A stretch of DNA of 64,000 nt from Erpobdella octoculata (taxonomy: Eukaryota > Annelida > Clitellata > Hirudinida > Erpobdellidae): the NCBI GenBank assembly GCA_963978895.1, contig OZ022241.1, forward strand, positions 24,551,573 to 24,615,572, in the 5' to 3' direction. Positions 22,579 through 33,958 of this stretch are shown here, piece after piece. A program made the position numbers and the translations under genes. Under the pieces are notes generated by a model. That model had not been told where the DNA came from. It was given only the letters and a program-made list of their open reading frames with translations, and did not search any database. Every line of letters begins with the position of its first letter. Within the stretch, counting starts at the first letter, position 1.

Positions 22579-23390
22579 ATGTCAGATATTCAAAAGATAA
22601 TTGAACTTTTTCTGACGCAAATGGAAAAGAAACGAACAGAGACACAAGATGCAGATGGAAAAAAGCGAAGAAAGATTCCGGAAGCTAATGAAAGAAAATG
22701 CAGGGACACAAAGAAAACTGTTGGAATCTATAGAGTCCCAAAAAGAAAAAAGACAGAGTCAAAAGAAACACTTTTTGATCGACTACGTCAGAGAGTGGAA
22801 AAGTTTTCATACGAACCAGAGGAAGGACAATTTTTCAGTCTGTGGCTTAGACGTCTTGAAGACACTGTCAAGGTCACGAAAGACATCTTCCAGAAGAGTC
22901 AAGGACTGAACTTCTTTGAACTCTGTTGGACAACCACACATATTCAAGTTTTTCTACCAGAATTTCTCCACGGCTTCCAAGTGACATTGGTTGGGAAAAA
23001 ACCATCACAATCCTTGAACTATTTGGTCCTAAGAAAAGTCTTTTTCGACGAAGGTTTGATTTTAGCCGAATAATTTGTACATCAGGAAGTGATTTTAACA
23101 CTTATGGAAATAAGATCATTGCTGCTGCAGAGGCAGCAGAACTTTGAGGAATGTCAGACGAAACACATAAGTGTGTTCAATATGTTGCAGGACTTCAGGC
23201 ACAAGAGCATGTCGAGATACGATCCAGACTCTAACGCATCTTAGATAGCGAAAGTAGCGAAAAACCTATTACAGTCATTGAATTAATAGCAGAGTCTGAA
23301 CTACTTAAGACTACACTGGATGATACTAAAACAATCGAAAGACCGGATGTAGAAATTCAGGCCATTAACAGATACAGCTCACCTCACCGA
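22579..23390 (+). pseudogene. Gypsy Gag
   Basis: The frame 22579-23073 starts MSDIQKIIELFLTQMEKK, with a basic coiled-coil-like leader. Then comes the capsid-like LFDRLRQRVEKFSYEPEEGQ and FSLWLRRLED. Frame changes at about 22900, 23073 and 23150 break it; the middle continues as SDETHKCVQYVAGLQAQEHV in another frame. Retroelement structural protein, dead by frameshift. Confidence 0.75.
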
Positions 23391-23396
23391 AAGCCA

Positions 23397-23924
23397 TTGT
23401 CACCACGACATCAAGCAGGGCCAAAAACACCATGTCCCATTTGTGGGGGACCACATTGGAAACGAGAGTGTCCTAACGTCAGACCGACGAGTTCCCCAGA
23501 TTTTCGCAAATCACGAAAATTTTTATCACGGGATCATCCAAGCTGGAGACAAAAATTTTTTACACACAGAGAAAAGAGTGCTTCTAGACAAGACCAATTC
23601 ATTAACCGAGTAGACAACGGAAATGAAATCAAACAGTACATTGAAGTCATAATCAACGATAGACCGATTCAACTTCAACTAGATACAGGAGCCGAAGTGA
23701 CTCTCATCTCTCGTCCAACGTGGATAGCCATCGGTCGCCCCAATTTTACCACAGCGACGGCAAATCTAAGCGCAGCAAATGGTCAACCTGTGAACACCGA
23801 AGGAATGTTTGAGACAAAATTTACCGTTGCAAATAAGTCAGGTCAAAAGTACCATGGTCGGGGTACTGTTTACGTCACAGATTCAAACGACCTCATGGGA
23901 ATGCCATGGATAAAACAAGTTTAA
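23397..23924 (+). pseudogene. Gypsy zinc knuckle and aspartic protease
   Basis: One open frame starts with the knuckle CPICGGPHWKRECP (CxxCxxxHxxxxC), then a basic linker. The retropepsin-like segment follows: IQLQLDTGAEVTLISRPTW has the catalytic DTGA, and DLMGMPWIKQV is the flap or C-terminal landmark. The frame ends at a stop at 23922, where Pol should continue. Confidence 0.88.
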
Positions 23925-24019
23925 ACACAGACGTGGAACGCACAGCCATCACAAACAAATTAAAACACAAATACGCTGATGTGTTCCGACCGGAACTAGG
24001 ACTGTGCACAATTGGATAA

Positions 24020-24724
24020 CGAAATTAACCGGTTACAAAAAGAGGGAATAATCTCTCCCGTGGATCACCCATAGTTGCTGTCCGTAAAGCAAACAGCTCC
24101 ATCCGATTCTGTGCAGATTTTTTGACGGGCTTAAATGATTCACTGATGCTCCATAGACACCCGTTACCTACCATGGATGACGTTTTCACAAAACTAAATG
24201 GAGGGACAGTTTTCCCCCAAATAGATTTTGCAGAAGCATACCATCAAGTAGAAGTGACGGAAGAATGTAAAGAGCTCTTAACAATCAACACTCATAAAGG
24301 TTTGTTTTGTTATAACCGTCTACCATTTGGTGTGAAATCAGCACCAAGTATTTTTCAACAAATCATAGACACTATGATTACTGGTCTATGTGGCGTTGCC
24401 GTTTATTTAGATGATGTCATCGTCACGGGACGGACATTAGAAGAACACAACACGAACTTAGAGGTTTTATTTGACAGAATTTTAAATTATGGCTTCCGGA
24501 TTAGAATTGAAAAATGCCACTTGTTAATGACAGAAATCACGTACTTGGGAAATGTAATCTCAGCTGCAGGCCGTAGTCCCGACCCCAAAAAAATCGATGC
24601 AATAATTCATATGCCCCCACCCAAAGATGTTGGACAGGTCCGTATTTTTCTTGGACTGATCAGCTATTACAGCTCATTTGTACCACGCATGAGAAATCTA
24701 AGAGCACCACTAGACGTCCTTTAA
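24020..24724 (+). pseudogene. Gypsy reverse transcriptase
   Basis: The main frame 24122-24724 includes HPLPTMDDVFTKLNGGTVFP, then QIDFAEAYHQVEV (first catalytic Asp), LPFGVKSAPSIFQQ, VAVYLDDVIVTG (YLDD active site) and FLGLISYYSSFVPRM. The upstream part (LQKEGIISPV-like, 24020-24120) is in other frames. The frame ends at 24724 just before the connection domain. Confidence 0.92.
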
Positions 24725-24829
24725 AAAACACGGTGTTCCAGTGGTCTGAAAGCTGTCAATGGACATTTGACGAAACTAAAAAAAAATTATTATCCGACCT
24801 TCTGTTAACCCATTACAATCCCAACCAAA

Positions 24830-25490
24830 ATTGTAGTTGCAGCCGACGCATCAGAATACGGCATTGGAGTAGTGATATCGCACAGATATAGTGATGGAAC
24901 AGAAAAGACAATTGTACACGCTAGTAGAGCTCTCACTCCAGCAGAAAAGAAATATGGGCAAATAGCAAAAGAAGGTCTAGCACTAGTTTTCGCGGTCAGA
25001 AAGTTTCACCGTTATATTTATGGACGCCACTTTACTCTATTAACAGACCATCAACCCCTACTTGCTATTTTTGGAAAAAGGCATACCATCATATACAGCA
25101 AACAGACTCCAACGCTAGGCTCTAACACTACTTGCTTATGATTTCAAAATTGAATACTGCAGAACCACGTCCTTTGGACAAGCCGACACACTTTCGCGCC
25201 TAATAGGCCCGCATAAAACATCAGAAGAAGACACATTGATAGCAACTATCAATCAAGATATAAACTCCCTGTACATCAATGCCGTCAAACAACTTCCAGT
25301 CTCAAATAAAGAAATCTGTGACGCAATAAAAACAGACAATGAGTTAAAAGCCCTTCTCCAATATGTCAAAACAGGAAAGTGGAACGAAAACAAGGCACTG
25401 AAAACAAACAAACTCGAACTCTTAAAAAACGAAATAACAATACATGAAGACTGTTTATTCTTTGGTTTTGCCACCTGGGTATTACGGGAA
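24830..25490 (+). pseudogene. Gypsy RNase H and linker
   Basis: Spread over shifted frames: [15 protein letters not shown] (RNase H catalytic Asp), then [20 protein letters not shown] and [19 protein letters not shown] (24872-25141). Next is [24 protein letters not shown] sequence and the linker frame 25236-25493, with KAFNSLS-type composition absent and KTDNELKALLQYVKTGKWNE present. The order is canonical for Gypsy. Confidence 0.88.
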
Positions 25491-25704
25491 TGAAGATAAT
25501 TGCTAAGGAACACGTTTATTGAAGCGGCATTAATAAAGACATAGAAAACTTGACACGCAGCTGTATTTCATTCCTCAGGTTTTGCAAAAACGAGTACTTA
25601 AAATGCTTCACAAAGGCCACCCGGGTATTACTCGAATGAAGATAACTGCCCGAGAACACGTTTATTAGAGCGGCATTGATAAAGACATAGAAAACTGGAC
25701 ACGC
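25477..25704 (+). repeat. Segmental duplication inside the integrase zinc-finger region
   Basis: About 84 bp at 25477-25560 recurs at 25621-25704 with several substitutions: GGGTATTACKSGAATGAAGA, then GAACACGTTTATT, then GACATAGAAAACTKGACACG. The first copy carries a different stop or frame state, so the duplication is old or of retroelement-recombination origin. Confidence 0.8.
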
Positions 25705-26515
25705 AGCTGTTTTTCATGCCAACAAGCAGCTAAATCACCCATAAAACACACTTTATGTTCATGGTCAAAAGAAACCAAACCCTGGAGTCGAATTCACATC
25801 GATTATGCTGGACCGCTCCATGGAAAAATGTATCTCGTAGTAGTAGAGGCATTCTCAAAATGGCCAGAAATAATAGAGATGGCAAACAGCACCACATCCA
25901 ACACGATAAATGCACTCCAGCGGATCTTTGCACAATTTGGATTGCCTGAAACAATTGTCAGTGACAATTCACCTCAACTGTTTTTCAGGAATACTGTGCA
26001 GAAAACGCGTTCAAACACGTGAAATCACCACCATTTCACCTACAATCCAATAGCCAGGCCGAACGATTTGTAGACACTTTTAAAAGAGCTTTGATTAAAT
26101 TAAGAAATGACGGAACTTACAAAGAATCTCTTCAAACATTTTTATTCAGCTAAAGAACCACTCCTTGCGCTTCATCACCGAACGGTCACTCTCCAACCGA
26201 AAATTTCCTAGGCAGACAATTACGTTCGGTCTTAAACATCCGAAAAACATCAAACATTCAACACCTCGATCAAATGACATGGAGAAACAGTTCAACCGTC
26301 ATCATGGGGCACGACCTCGACAGTTCCAAAACGGTGACCTTGTGTTCGTTCGCGATTATCGACCGGGACCTGTCATGTGGATACCAGGACAGATTGTTCA
26401 TAGAAGGAGAAGAGTTCTGTACGATACATTCGTAAAGGGAATGGTCTGGAAGCGCCACATCAACCAGTTACGCCCACGCCAAAAATCAAAGTGTACGACA
26501 ACACTAATCGAATAA
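25590..26515 (+). pseudogene. Gypsy integrase
   Basis: The zinc finger HKGHPGITRMK to CFSCQQAA (HHCC) is followed by the catalytic core WSRIHIDYAGPLHGKMYLVV (first Asp) and FGLPETIVSDNSPQL (second Asp). Next is a shifted segment with the SQAERFVDTFKRAL glutamate region. The C-terminal frame 26165-26515 carries a basic GARPRQFQNGDLVFVRDY and VWKRHINQLRPR module. At least three frameshifts or stops are visible. Confidence 0.88.
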
Positions 26516-26869
26516 AATCGTTCGCGGACAGACGAAATCTCAAACAACTAAGTGATCTAATAAAAACGTTGTAAAAAATGGGCAATGCCAGGTAACCCTA
26601 CTAGTTATAACGTGAACTAAAGATTTTTTAAAATTTGTTCTGCTTAGTTAGCAAAAATATATAGTTATTCTGAAATGAAAAAATTAGATTTTTTAATTTT
26701 TGCTTCGAATATTAGAAATTTCCCATTTAAAAGTCTGACAAGCTTCCTCCAGATATATATGAACCAGCAGTTCATATTTTGAGCCATTGAATGTTTTTAT
26801 GAGTGAATTTTAAAATTAAAACAATCCATGTGTGCAAAAAAAATTGATTATACAATTAATTTTTTCAAG
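26516..26869. other. Gypsy 3' end and MSH4 intron
   Basis: The retroelement tail ends somewhere before about 26620, and no LTR was identified. The last 30 bp are a T-rich acceptor tract (AATTTTTTCAAG). Confidence 0.5.
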
Positions 26870-26973
26870 CTATCATTTTGAAGTGGTTTCCGTCAACAGT
26901 ACCGAAAATGAAATTGAACATATCAATTATTCTCATACTCTTGTCAAAGGCAGGATGCCAGCCTTTCATTACG
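26870..26973 (+). CDS. MSH4: MSH4 exon: post-ATPase segment
   Basis: The exon completes a codon with one base, then reads YHFEVVSVNSTENEIEHINY and HTLVKGRMPAFHYG. It matches the MSH4 segment that normally reads N-x-HFEV ... Y-x-L-x-KG ... YG, just after the ATP-binding fold. The acceptor is TTTTTCAAG and the donor is TACG|gtatgg. It leaves one base of a Gly codon, which fits exon 37697 perfectly. The preceding phase (two bases required) does not fit exon 8509-8581. Confidence 0.85.
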
Positions 26974-27330
26974 GTATGGATAACGATTCTAGTTTAAACA
27001 GACACTTTATGGCACGATGAAAAATGCAATGTAAACCTAAACTTTTTACTTAAAAATTTATTTGTCGGCTGACTTGCAAATGTAGTCTTATAGATTGTTC
27101 CAGACAGCCGCCACAGTGCATCAAAAACTGCGTTAGGCAAAAAATATACCAGCAAAGCAGTCAATAACTTCAATGAAAAAATATCAAAAATTTAAGTATA
27201 AAAAACTATTTAAAAAATCTTTTTAAATTACCACATTTTTGTGAAATAAAAAGGAAAAAATAATTTTTCTCTGGGCTGTATGAGAAATGTCTTGATGAAA
27301 ACATGCATTAATTGTGGACATTCGTATAAC
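26974..27330. other. MSH4 intron, nothing recognised
   Basis: AT-rich, with no repeat or open frame of note. Confidence 0.5.
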
Positions 27331-27332
27331 GA

Positions 27333-27479
27333 ACAAGCCATAATTTTTAAAACTTAAGACGTGGGGCACCTTTTACTCAAACTAACCATCTGTTAACTTT
27401 CAAACATAATAGACCAGCTTTTTTTAATATAAATATAAAAGGCGCCCCACGTATTAAGTTTAAAAAAATTATGGCTTGT
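27333..27479. mobile_element. 147-bp hairpin-forming MITE
   Basis: The arms ACAAGCCATAATTTTTAAAA, then CTTAAGACGTGGGGC, and their near-perfect reverse complement (GCCCCACGTATTAAG, then AATTATGGCTTGT) lie about 55 bp apart. The arms are about 45 bp. No clear TSD was found. Confidence 0.65.
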
Positions 27480-27860
27480 GATTTTCCTGAGTGTTGTCTG
27501 GATGGCAAGGCTATTGAGAGTCCGGTCACAGATACGGCTGAAAAAGTGATTGGTTATTAGAGTAACTGCCACTTAAAATATATGGCTCAAGAATAATAGT
27601 GTTCAGAAAATTTTTTTTTATAGTAAACGTTATGCATAGGGTCTCAAAATGTGCCATTTACTACTACAACTTAACTGTACAAATTTTAGGTCTTGATCTC
27701 AAGGATAAGTGACCCTTCAATGAGGTCCAATTTTCTGATTCATACATTTTTTCGGGTTAATAGCCATTTTTGCCGATGAAAGTGTTCGGGGCGTTTTTGA
27801 CTTAACTTTGCTTTTTTTTATTACTTTATAATGTTGTCTTTGATAGTAAACTACTTTCAG
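27480..27860. other. MSH4 intron, nothing recognised
   Basis: No feature supported. The sequence just before 27861 (TTTGATAGTAAACTACTTTCAG) looks like a splice acceptor. Confidence 0.4.
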
Positions 27861-27883
27861 ATTACAAAGGCAGTAATGTTGAC
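27861..27883 (+). pseudogene. 5' part of an unrecognised exon-like frame split by the hAT insertion
   Basis: After TTTCAG the frame reads DYKGSNVD, counting the 8-bp target site. It continues in the same frame at 34319 on the other side of the element. See 34319-34438. Confidence 0.35.
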
Positions 27884-28165
27884 CAGGGATGTTAAGATTG
27901 GCATTGGCCAAATACCAATACACTATTGGCAATAACTTTTCGTTATTGGGAATGGTATTGTCAATACTTTTACTGAGAAGAATTAGTTTGTTATCGCCGA
28001 TATATTTAAAACAAGAATTTGTCAATATCCAATACCAATATTTTTTCATATTAAAAATTGAAATTTGTCAAAAAAATTCAAACTTAGAAAACTTATTTTT
28101 GTACATTTTGACATTTGTTTTTTTAAATTATTTGTTCCCGTTTGATTGTGCTCCATTGATCTCAA

Positions 28166-28629
28166 TATATAACTGGATCGCACTTAGACTATTAAATGAA
28201 TTATAATTTTTCTAGCCTCTTGCTGTCGCCATTTTAGCACCCCATTTCATCTTTGCGAACTTAAAATTTGAGCAAAAACGAATCTTTAAACTTTTCAATT
28301 AATAAAATTTAATAATAGGTATTGAAGCTCACATTAAATTGATAAAGGCTGATTATAACTGTTAAGCTTGTTAGGTCGTTAGCCGTTGGTTGAATGGTTT
28401 TATATAATAGCTCAGGTGTCGAATAAAACTTGTTACAAATTTGCCATAATTGAGTTCAAACAAATGAAATGACTGTTGTTCTCCCTTATATTGTTGATGT
28501 GAGCAATTATTAGCTGCGCCAGTCGGCAATTTTGCACTTTTAATGATTTTCCGTAAATAGCATAAGTGGTGTCAAAATGGCTACGGGGGCTATATCCAGA
28601 CAGGGCTAAGTGTGATCCAGTTATATATA
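28166..28629. mobile_element. MITE nested in the hAT element
   Basis: The ends ATATATAACTGGATCGCACT and, inverted, ATATATAACTGGATCACACT continue into an imperfect inner inverted region (GCCATTTTAGCACCCC against AAAATGGCTACGGGGG). It is about 464 bp with no coding. Its right end lies directly against the Gypsy LTR at 28631. Confidence 0.7.
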
Positions 28630-28630
28630 T

Positions 28631-28819
28631 TGTTATAATATTCAGGTTCTTTGAAAATGGTCCTTTATTTATTAGAAGAAATACACACTTAATCAAAAAC
28701 TTGTATCTTAGTAACTGTAATTAAGAATGGTTGATTGAAGTTATGTAAACACTCCCGCTATATTTTTTTATAAAATCTTCTGAGGTTTATCAGCCTTGAT
28801 TATAAACCGTAGATATAAA
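28631..28819 (-). repeat. Gypsy 3' LTR
   Basis: 189 bp, nearly identical to 33726-33915; TGTTATAATATTCAGGTTC begins both on the + strand. On the minus strand the LTR is preceded by a polypurine tract AAAAAGGGGG (28822-28831). Confidence 0.92.
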
Positions 28820-28859
28820 ACTACCCCCTTTTTAATCCTGTTCGTCCCGAACAGTTTCA

Positions 28860-30096
28860 TTGCCTCCATAATATTTGGCAAGGCGGTCAACATGAATTAC
28901 TCTCATCTTAGTACGTTGGCCCTTTTGAATCCGGTAGATGACATCATTGATCTTTTTAATAATTCTCTATGGTCCTTCCCAGTCTTGTTGAAGTTTAGGT
29001 GATTTCCCAATTTTACGTTGTGGATTGTAGAACCACACCAAATCATTTTCTTGACACTCTTTCATATTTGATTGGCGATCATACCGAGTTTTCATTCTGT
29101 CGCTGGCTGTTTTGATCCTATTTCGGGCTACGACATGAATTTCATTTAACCGAGCCCGCAATTGTGCGGCATACTCGCTTTCCAATTCTACTTTGTCTCC
29201 CGGACATCCAAACATAAGATCGCAAGGAAGTCGCATCTCCCTTCCAAATAACATTTTACTTGGGGTGGTCTTCGTCGTATTGTGAACCGGTCCTCTGTAA
29301 GCCATCAAAAATAACGGAATGTGTTTATCCCAATCAACTTGGTTTTCACCGACCATCTTAGACAAGTGCTGTTGAATAGTTTTATAAAATCGTTTCACCA
29401 TACCGTCAGACTGAAGATGAAGGGGAGTTGTGCGGGTTTTATGTATGCCTAAAACACGGCACATTTCTCTAAACAATTGTGAATCAAAGTTCCTGCCTGA
29501 TCTGAATGGAGCTCTATTGGTACTCCATAGCGACTAACCCAGCCATCAACAACAACGTTGGCAACTGTCACTGCTTCTTGATTAGGTATAGCAAAAACCT
29601 CTGGCCATTTTGTAAAATAATTTATGACCACAAGAATGTACTTATTGCCAGATTTTGACACTGGATATGGACCTGCTAAATCTATAGCAATTCTTTCAAA
29701 TGGGGAACCTACATTGTACTGTTGTAAATGGCCCTTTGGTTTAGCGTGTGGTCCGTTACTAGCGGCACAGGTATCACATTTTTGACACCATTCCTCTACA
29801 TCAATTTTACAGTATACCCAATAAAATCTTTGGCGGATCTTGTCCAACGTTTTATTCATCCCTAGATGTCCCTCTGATACTCCGGAGTGCATTTGTTGGA
29901 GCACTTCTGGCACTTTTACTTTTGGAATAATTAATTGCAAAACATTGGTGGAACCATCAGTGCTTTCCCAAATTCTTTTTAAAGATCCGTTCACAACCCT
30001 TAGAGAGTCCCATTGTACCCAATACGATTTAATAGCAGGACTCAATTCAGAAATCTTTTGCCAGTCAGGTTTCTTCCCTTCTTCCATCCATCTCAA
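28860..30096 (-). pseudogene. Gypsy integrase
   Basis: Two minus-strand frames. 29449-30096 carries the zinc finger (HLGMNKTL to CQKCDTCAA, HHCC) and the core FERIAIDLAGPYPVS (first Asp), with ELHSDQAGTLI in the region of the second Asp. 28967-29476 (shifted by one) carries HLQSDGMVKRFYKTIQQHLS, the third-catalytic region in which the usual Glu is Lys (MVKR rather than MVER). Then come MAYRGPVHNTTKTTPSKMLF, the GPY-like end YDRQSNMKECQENDLVWFYN and a short tail. It joins the strand of Pol after a frameshift at about 30100. Confidence 0.92.
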
Positions 30097-30104
30097 AATC
30101 GGCC

Positions 30105-31793
30105 CTATATCAAAGTGCCTTTTAATTGTTCGTCTCGAATCACATCATCTGACCAAGTGTCGTCAATTTGAAACCGTACTTGAAAACACTGATTATTTAT
30201 TTCCTTCCCCTCCATACGAATGCAATACTTACATTCATCATTGCAAGGTCGTCGTGACAGTGCGTCAGCATTTTTGTGCTGTTCACCTTTCCGATGCTGA
30301 ATTTCAAACTCGTATGATTGTAAACGTTCGATCCACCTAGCCACTTGTTCTTCTGGATTTTTAAAATTTAAAAGACATTTCAAAGCAGCGTGATCCGTTC
30401 TCAACAAAAACTTTTGACCATATAAATACTTGTGAAAGTGCTTAATAGAATCAACGATTGCTAATAACTCACGTCTGGTGACACAATAATTGCGCCCCGG
30501 TTTCGACAAAGTTCTGCTATAATAAGCTATAATTTTTTCATTGCCGTCAACAATTTGACTAAGCACTGCCCCTATTCCTTCATTACTTGCATCTGTGTCT
30601 AATACAAAATCTTTTCCGGGGATTGGATACGACAGAACTGGCGTCAAACTCAAAGCTGTTTTTAACCGTTCGAACGCCTGTTGATTTGCCTCTGACCAAT
30701 CAAACGGTGCATTCTTTTCTGTAAGCTTATATAGTTCCTTTGCAATGCTGGAAAAGCTGGCTACAAATCGTCAATAATATGTGCACAAACCAAGAAAGCT
30801 TCTTAATTCTTGAGAATTTCTCGGAACAGGCCAATGGTTAACCGCTTCAATTTTCTCAGGATTGGTTCCTACCCCTTCGGCAGAAACTAGATGACCAAGA
30901 TATTTCACCTTGCTTTTGAAAAGTGCACACTTTGCCGGATTTAGCTTCATACCAGCATCTCGGATCCTTTGGAAAATTTCTCCAAGATTGTGTAGATGCT
31001 CTTCAAACGTCTTTCCAACAACATTAATGTCATCCAAATAAACAAGACACGTTCTCAAATTTAATCCTTGTAACACATACTCCATAAGTCGCTCGAAAGT
31101 TGCGGGTGCGTTGCACAAGCCAAATGGCATCCCTGTAAATTGCCACAATCCTTCACCTATTGAAACGGCAGTTTTCTCGCGATCCTGGGGATGTATTCCC
31201 ACTTGCCAATATCCGCTCTTAAAATCTAAAGTAGAAAACATTCGAGATCCCGCAAGTGTATCGATGGTGTCATCGATTCTGGGCAAAGGGTAACTATTTT
31301 TTTGTGTGACCTCGTTTAACATTCTGTAGTCGACACAAAAACGTAGCGAGTTATCTTTCTTCCTAACAAGCACTACAGGTGAACTCCATGGACTATTAGA
31401 TGGTTCAATAACCCCTTGTTTCTTCATCTTTTCTAGCATATTTCTAGCTTCTTCTCGCTTTGCCAGTGGAAGCCTTCGTGGCAGTTGACGAATGGGCTCT
31501 GTATTACCAGTTCGAATTCGGTGTTCAACGATCTTTGTTTTCCCATTGTCTTCTTCGTCAATAGCTATTATATCACAATAGTCTTCAATCAGCTTTTCCG
31601 CTTTGACATAGTCCATTGGTTTTAATGAAGTTTTAGCGGCTTCCAGCAGTTCCTGAATTTGCGAGTACTTCATTCTCTTTTTATTATTATTTTTACCAAC
31701 TACTGTGGTACATGCCACTATGTGATCGACTGGGCTGCATAGCGCAATTTCATCACCTTTTGTTATTTGCTTGTCGCGTTCTGTCACATTCAT
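30105..31793 (-). pseudogene. Gypsy reverse transcriptase-RNase H
   Basis: A single frame interrupted by one stop (near 30769). Landmarks in order: RRLPLAKREEARNMLEKMKK, GVIEPSNSPWSSPVVLV, STLDFKSGYWQV (catalytic Asp), FGLCNAPATFERLM, CLVYLDDINVVG (YLDD) and LRSFLGLCTYY. RNase H follows with VLDTDASNEGIGAVLSQ, LLAIVDSIKHFHKYLYGQKF, LRTDHAAL and GEQHKNADALSRRP. Apart from this stop the domain is intact. It is the best-preserved Pol in the window. Confidence 0.95.
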
Positions 31794-32310
31794 AACTCTG
31801 AATGCACGTAGCTTCCTGACTCCGTTCGTACCAGTGTTTTTCCGATCATTAATCCATGTTTTTCAACTCCGTTCAGGGGTTCGATGAACCCAACAACTCT
31901 TAAGTTTTTCTCATTCTTTATTCTTGCTCAAACCAAAGATTCCGACTGAGCAGGTACAATGATGCTTTTTGTTACCAATACTCGCTTTACCGAATTTGTT
32001 TTGTCTTTCTAGCAAACAGGTATTTCCATATTTACCTGTCTGAATGTTCCCATTTTTAAGTCCACTGCAAAACCCTGAATTCTCATAAAGTCAAGCCCAA
32101 GTAGGCATTCTTCTTCTATATCAGCAACCAGAAACTGGTGCTGAAAAGTCTTATTTCCCAGCCTTATTTCAGTTTAAATTTTACCAACTACTGGAACAAG
32201 CTCTCCTGTTGCAGTCTTTAAATGGATGTGCTTTCCACTTTGTAAAACCTCTCCTTTCGCCAAACAAGGTTTTATGATTGAACAAGAAGCTCCCGTATCA
32301 ATAATAAACT
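31794..32310 (-). pseudogene. Gypsy aspartic protease
   Basis: Minus-strand FIIDTGASCSIIKPCLAKGE (catalytic DTGA), then LKTATGELVPVVGKI and CLLGLDFMRIQGFAVDLKMG, over shifted frames with stops. The corresponding part of the deleted copy (46387-47175) is open. Confidence 0.85.
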
Positions 32311-33116
32311 TAGTTTCTCATTCCTAATCTACCTTCAACAAATAAACTAGTTCCTTTTCCAAGAACAGTAACTGGCACAACTCTGCAAGGCAAATTATTT
32401 TTTACCTTCACAGAATCTGATTTTTTCTTGTTGAATTGGGCCTTTATGGGTTTTCCTTGTTTGACATCATTACGCCTACAGTGATCCATTTTCTCCTGTT
32501 GCCCGGGTCTAAACATCTGAATTATACAGTCTTTTTGTAGATGTCCCGGTCTTCCACAACCCCAGCAGCGTGGTGAGTTATTTCCTTTCCAGTTAATTTT
32601 TTCCTTAATAACTCTCCGGACTCGATCATCCAGTTCATCTTCGTCCTCGCTTCCCAATTTTCTTACGTGACGAGACCTATCAGATGGCTCTACAGAGGCT
32701 TCATAATTTATTGCAAATGCCAAAGCTTCGCTGGGACTAGCTACGCGGGCAACCCTAAGAGCCTTTTGGGTTTCGGAGTACTTCAAGGCCGCTATGAATC
32801 CATCCGCAATAATTGTATTGAGAGCATTTCGAAGGCACAAGGGATATCCCAGATTGGCGAGTCGTTCTATATCCGCTTCTAGCTGTTGCAAGCTTTCTTC
32901 GGGTTTCTTGCGTCGACTCTTGAGTTGAGCTCGAAAAATTTCGGGCGCGCGTTGATTACCGAATCTGTTCTCGAGAACCTTAACGATCGCATCTTAATCA
33001 TCTCTATCTACAATAAGCTCAAGAAAATGTAAAGCTTCTTCCCTCAAGAAAAATACCAGATTTTCTGCCTTCTGCTGGCTGGTTAACCTATTATTTTTTC
33101 TGGCAGCAATTTCAAA
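32310..33116 (-). pseudogene. Gypsy Gag capsid and zinc knuckle
   Basis: Frame 32310-32891 reads QQLEADIERLANLGYPLCLR and continues to CWGCGRPGHLQKDC (CCHC knuckle) and a basic tail. The preceding part (FEIAARKNN to FRAQLKSRRKKPEESL) has one in-frame stop near 32995 and a stop at 33117. It parallels 47007-47744. Confidence 0.9.
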
Positions 33117-33695
33117 TTAAGCTTTGTAGACGGACCATGACACAGTGCCATCAAAAGCCGGGGTCTTGGCATGTTTAACGGAATGAATTCTTTCTTGGAC
33201 TTGGCAACCATTCTGTACTTGTTTGACCATATTGTTCAATCTTGTTTCGATTTCTCCGACGTTCTCTTTCACCAGCTTCTCCAGGTTACTGACTCTGTTT
33301 TCAACTTCTGATAAACGAAGCCGATCGTCAATAATTAGCTCTTCAATTCTTCGTTGCGCTGCTCTGTTCTTTTCTTGTGCTGCTCTGTTCTCTTCTTGTG
33401 CTGCTCTGTTCTCTTCTTGTGCTGCTCTGTTCTCTTCTTGTGCTGCTCTGTTCTCTTCTTGTGCTGCTCTGTTCTCTTCTTGTGGTGCTATGCTTTCCTC
33501 TCTTGTCAATGTCATCAATTCCATTGGGGTTTTGATTTCAAACTCAAAAGTATCAGGGTCTTTTCCTTCACCTTCGAGAAATTGTTGCAGCTTTTCTTTT
33601 AGCTCGTTCTTTTTGCCAACAGTAGATAAACCCCTCAGAAGAATCTGCCTTTTTAAATCTGAGCACTTCAATTTTTCCAAAGTAATTAAACCCAT
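33117..33695 (-). CDS. Gypsy Gag N-terminus: SAP domain plus AAQEENR heptads
   Basis: The ATG at 33695 opens MGLITLEKLKCSDLKRQILL then RGLSTVGKKNELKEKL, a SAP-type domain (residues 1-40). After an acidic linker come six 7-residue units of the AAQEENR type (about residues 70-112), predicted coiled coil, then more coiled coil (ENRVSNLEKLVKENVGEIE). It ends at a stop inside the capsid start AFDGTVSWSVYKA. The DNA behind the heptads is a 21-bp minisatellite. A SAP domain suggests chromatin or DNA tethering of the Gag. That role is inference. Confidence 0.85.
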   Translation of the reverse strand: MGLITLEKLKCSDLKRQILLRGLSTVGKKNELKEKLQQFLEGEGKDPDTFEFEIKTPMELMTLTREESIAPQEENRAAQEENRAAQEENRAAQEENRAAQEENRAAQEKNRAAQRRIEELIIDDRLRLSEVENRVSNLEKLVKENVGEIETRLNNMVKQVQNGCQVQERIHSVKHAKTPAFDGTVSWSVYKA

Positions 33696-33725
33696 TTCTA
33701 AAAGTATCCTGCTTCTGACACCAGT
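33696..33725 (-). other. Leader and primer-binding site of the Gypsy element
   Basis: On the minus strand TGGTGTCAGAAGCAGG follows AACAAC at the LTR end, as in the other two SAP-Gag elements. Confidence 0.8.
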
Positions 33726-33908
33726 TGTTATAATATTCAGGTTCTTTGAAAATGGTCCTTTATTTATTAGAAGAAATACACACTTAATCAAAAACTTGTA
33801 TTTTAGTAACTGTAATTAAGACTGGTTGATTGAAGTTATGTAAACACTCCCTCTATATTTTTGTTATAAAATCTTCTGAGGTTTATCAGCCTTGATTATA
33901 AACCGTAG

Positions 33909-33915
<7 letters not shown>
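33726..33915 (-). repeat. Gypsy 5' LTR
   Basis: 190 bp, matching 28631-28819 with a few substitutions, so the insertion is fairly recent. It ends at a (TA)n tract (33914-33956). Minus-strand start TTTATATC is not a canonical TG, so the outer border may be off by some bases. Confidence 0.9.

Positions 33916-33958
<43 letters not shown>

Noticed and set aside
33223..33819. Plus-strand Cys/Ser-rich repeat protein (CAALFSS units)
   Set aside because: Shadow of the minus-strand AAQEENR repeats in Gypsy Gag.
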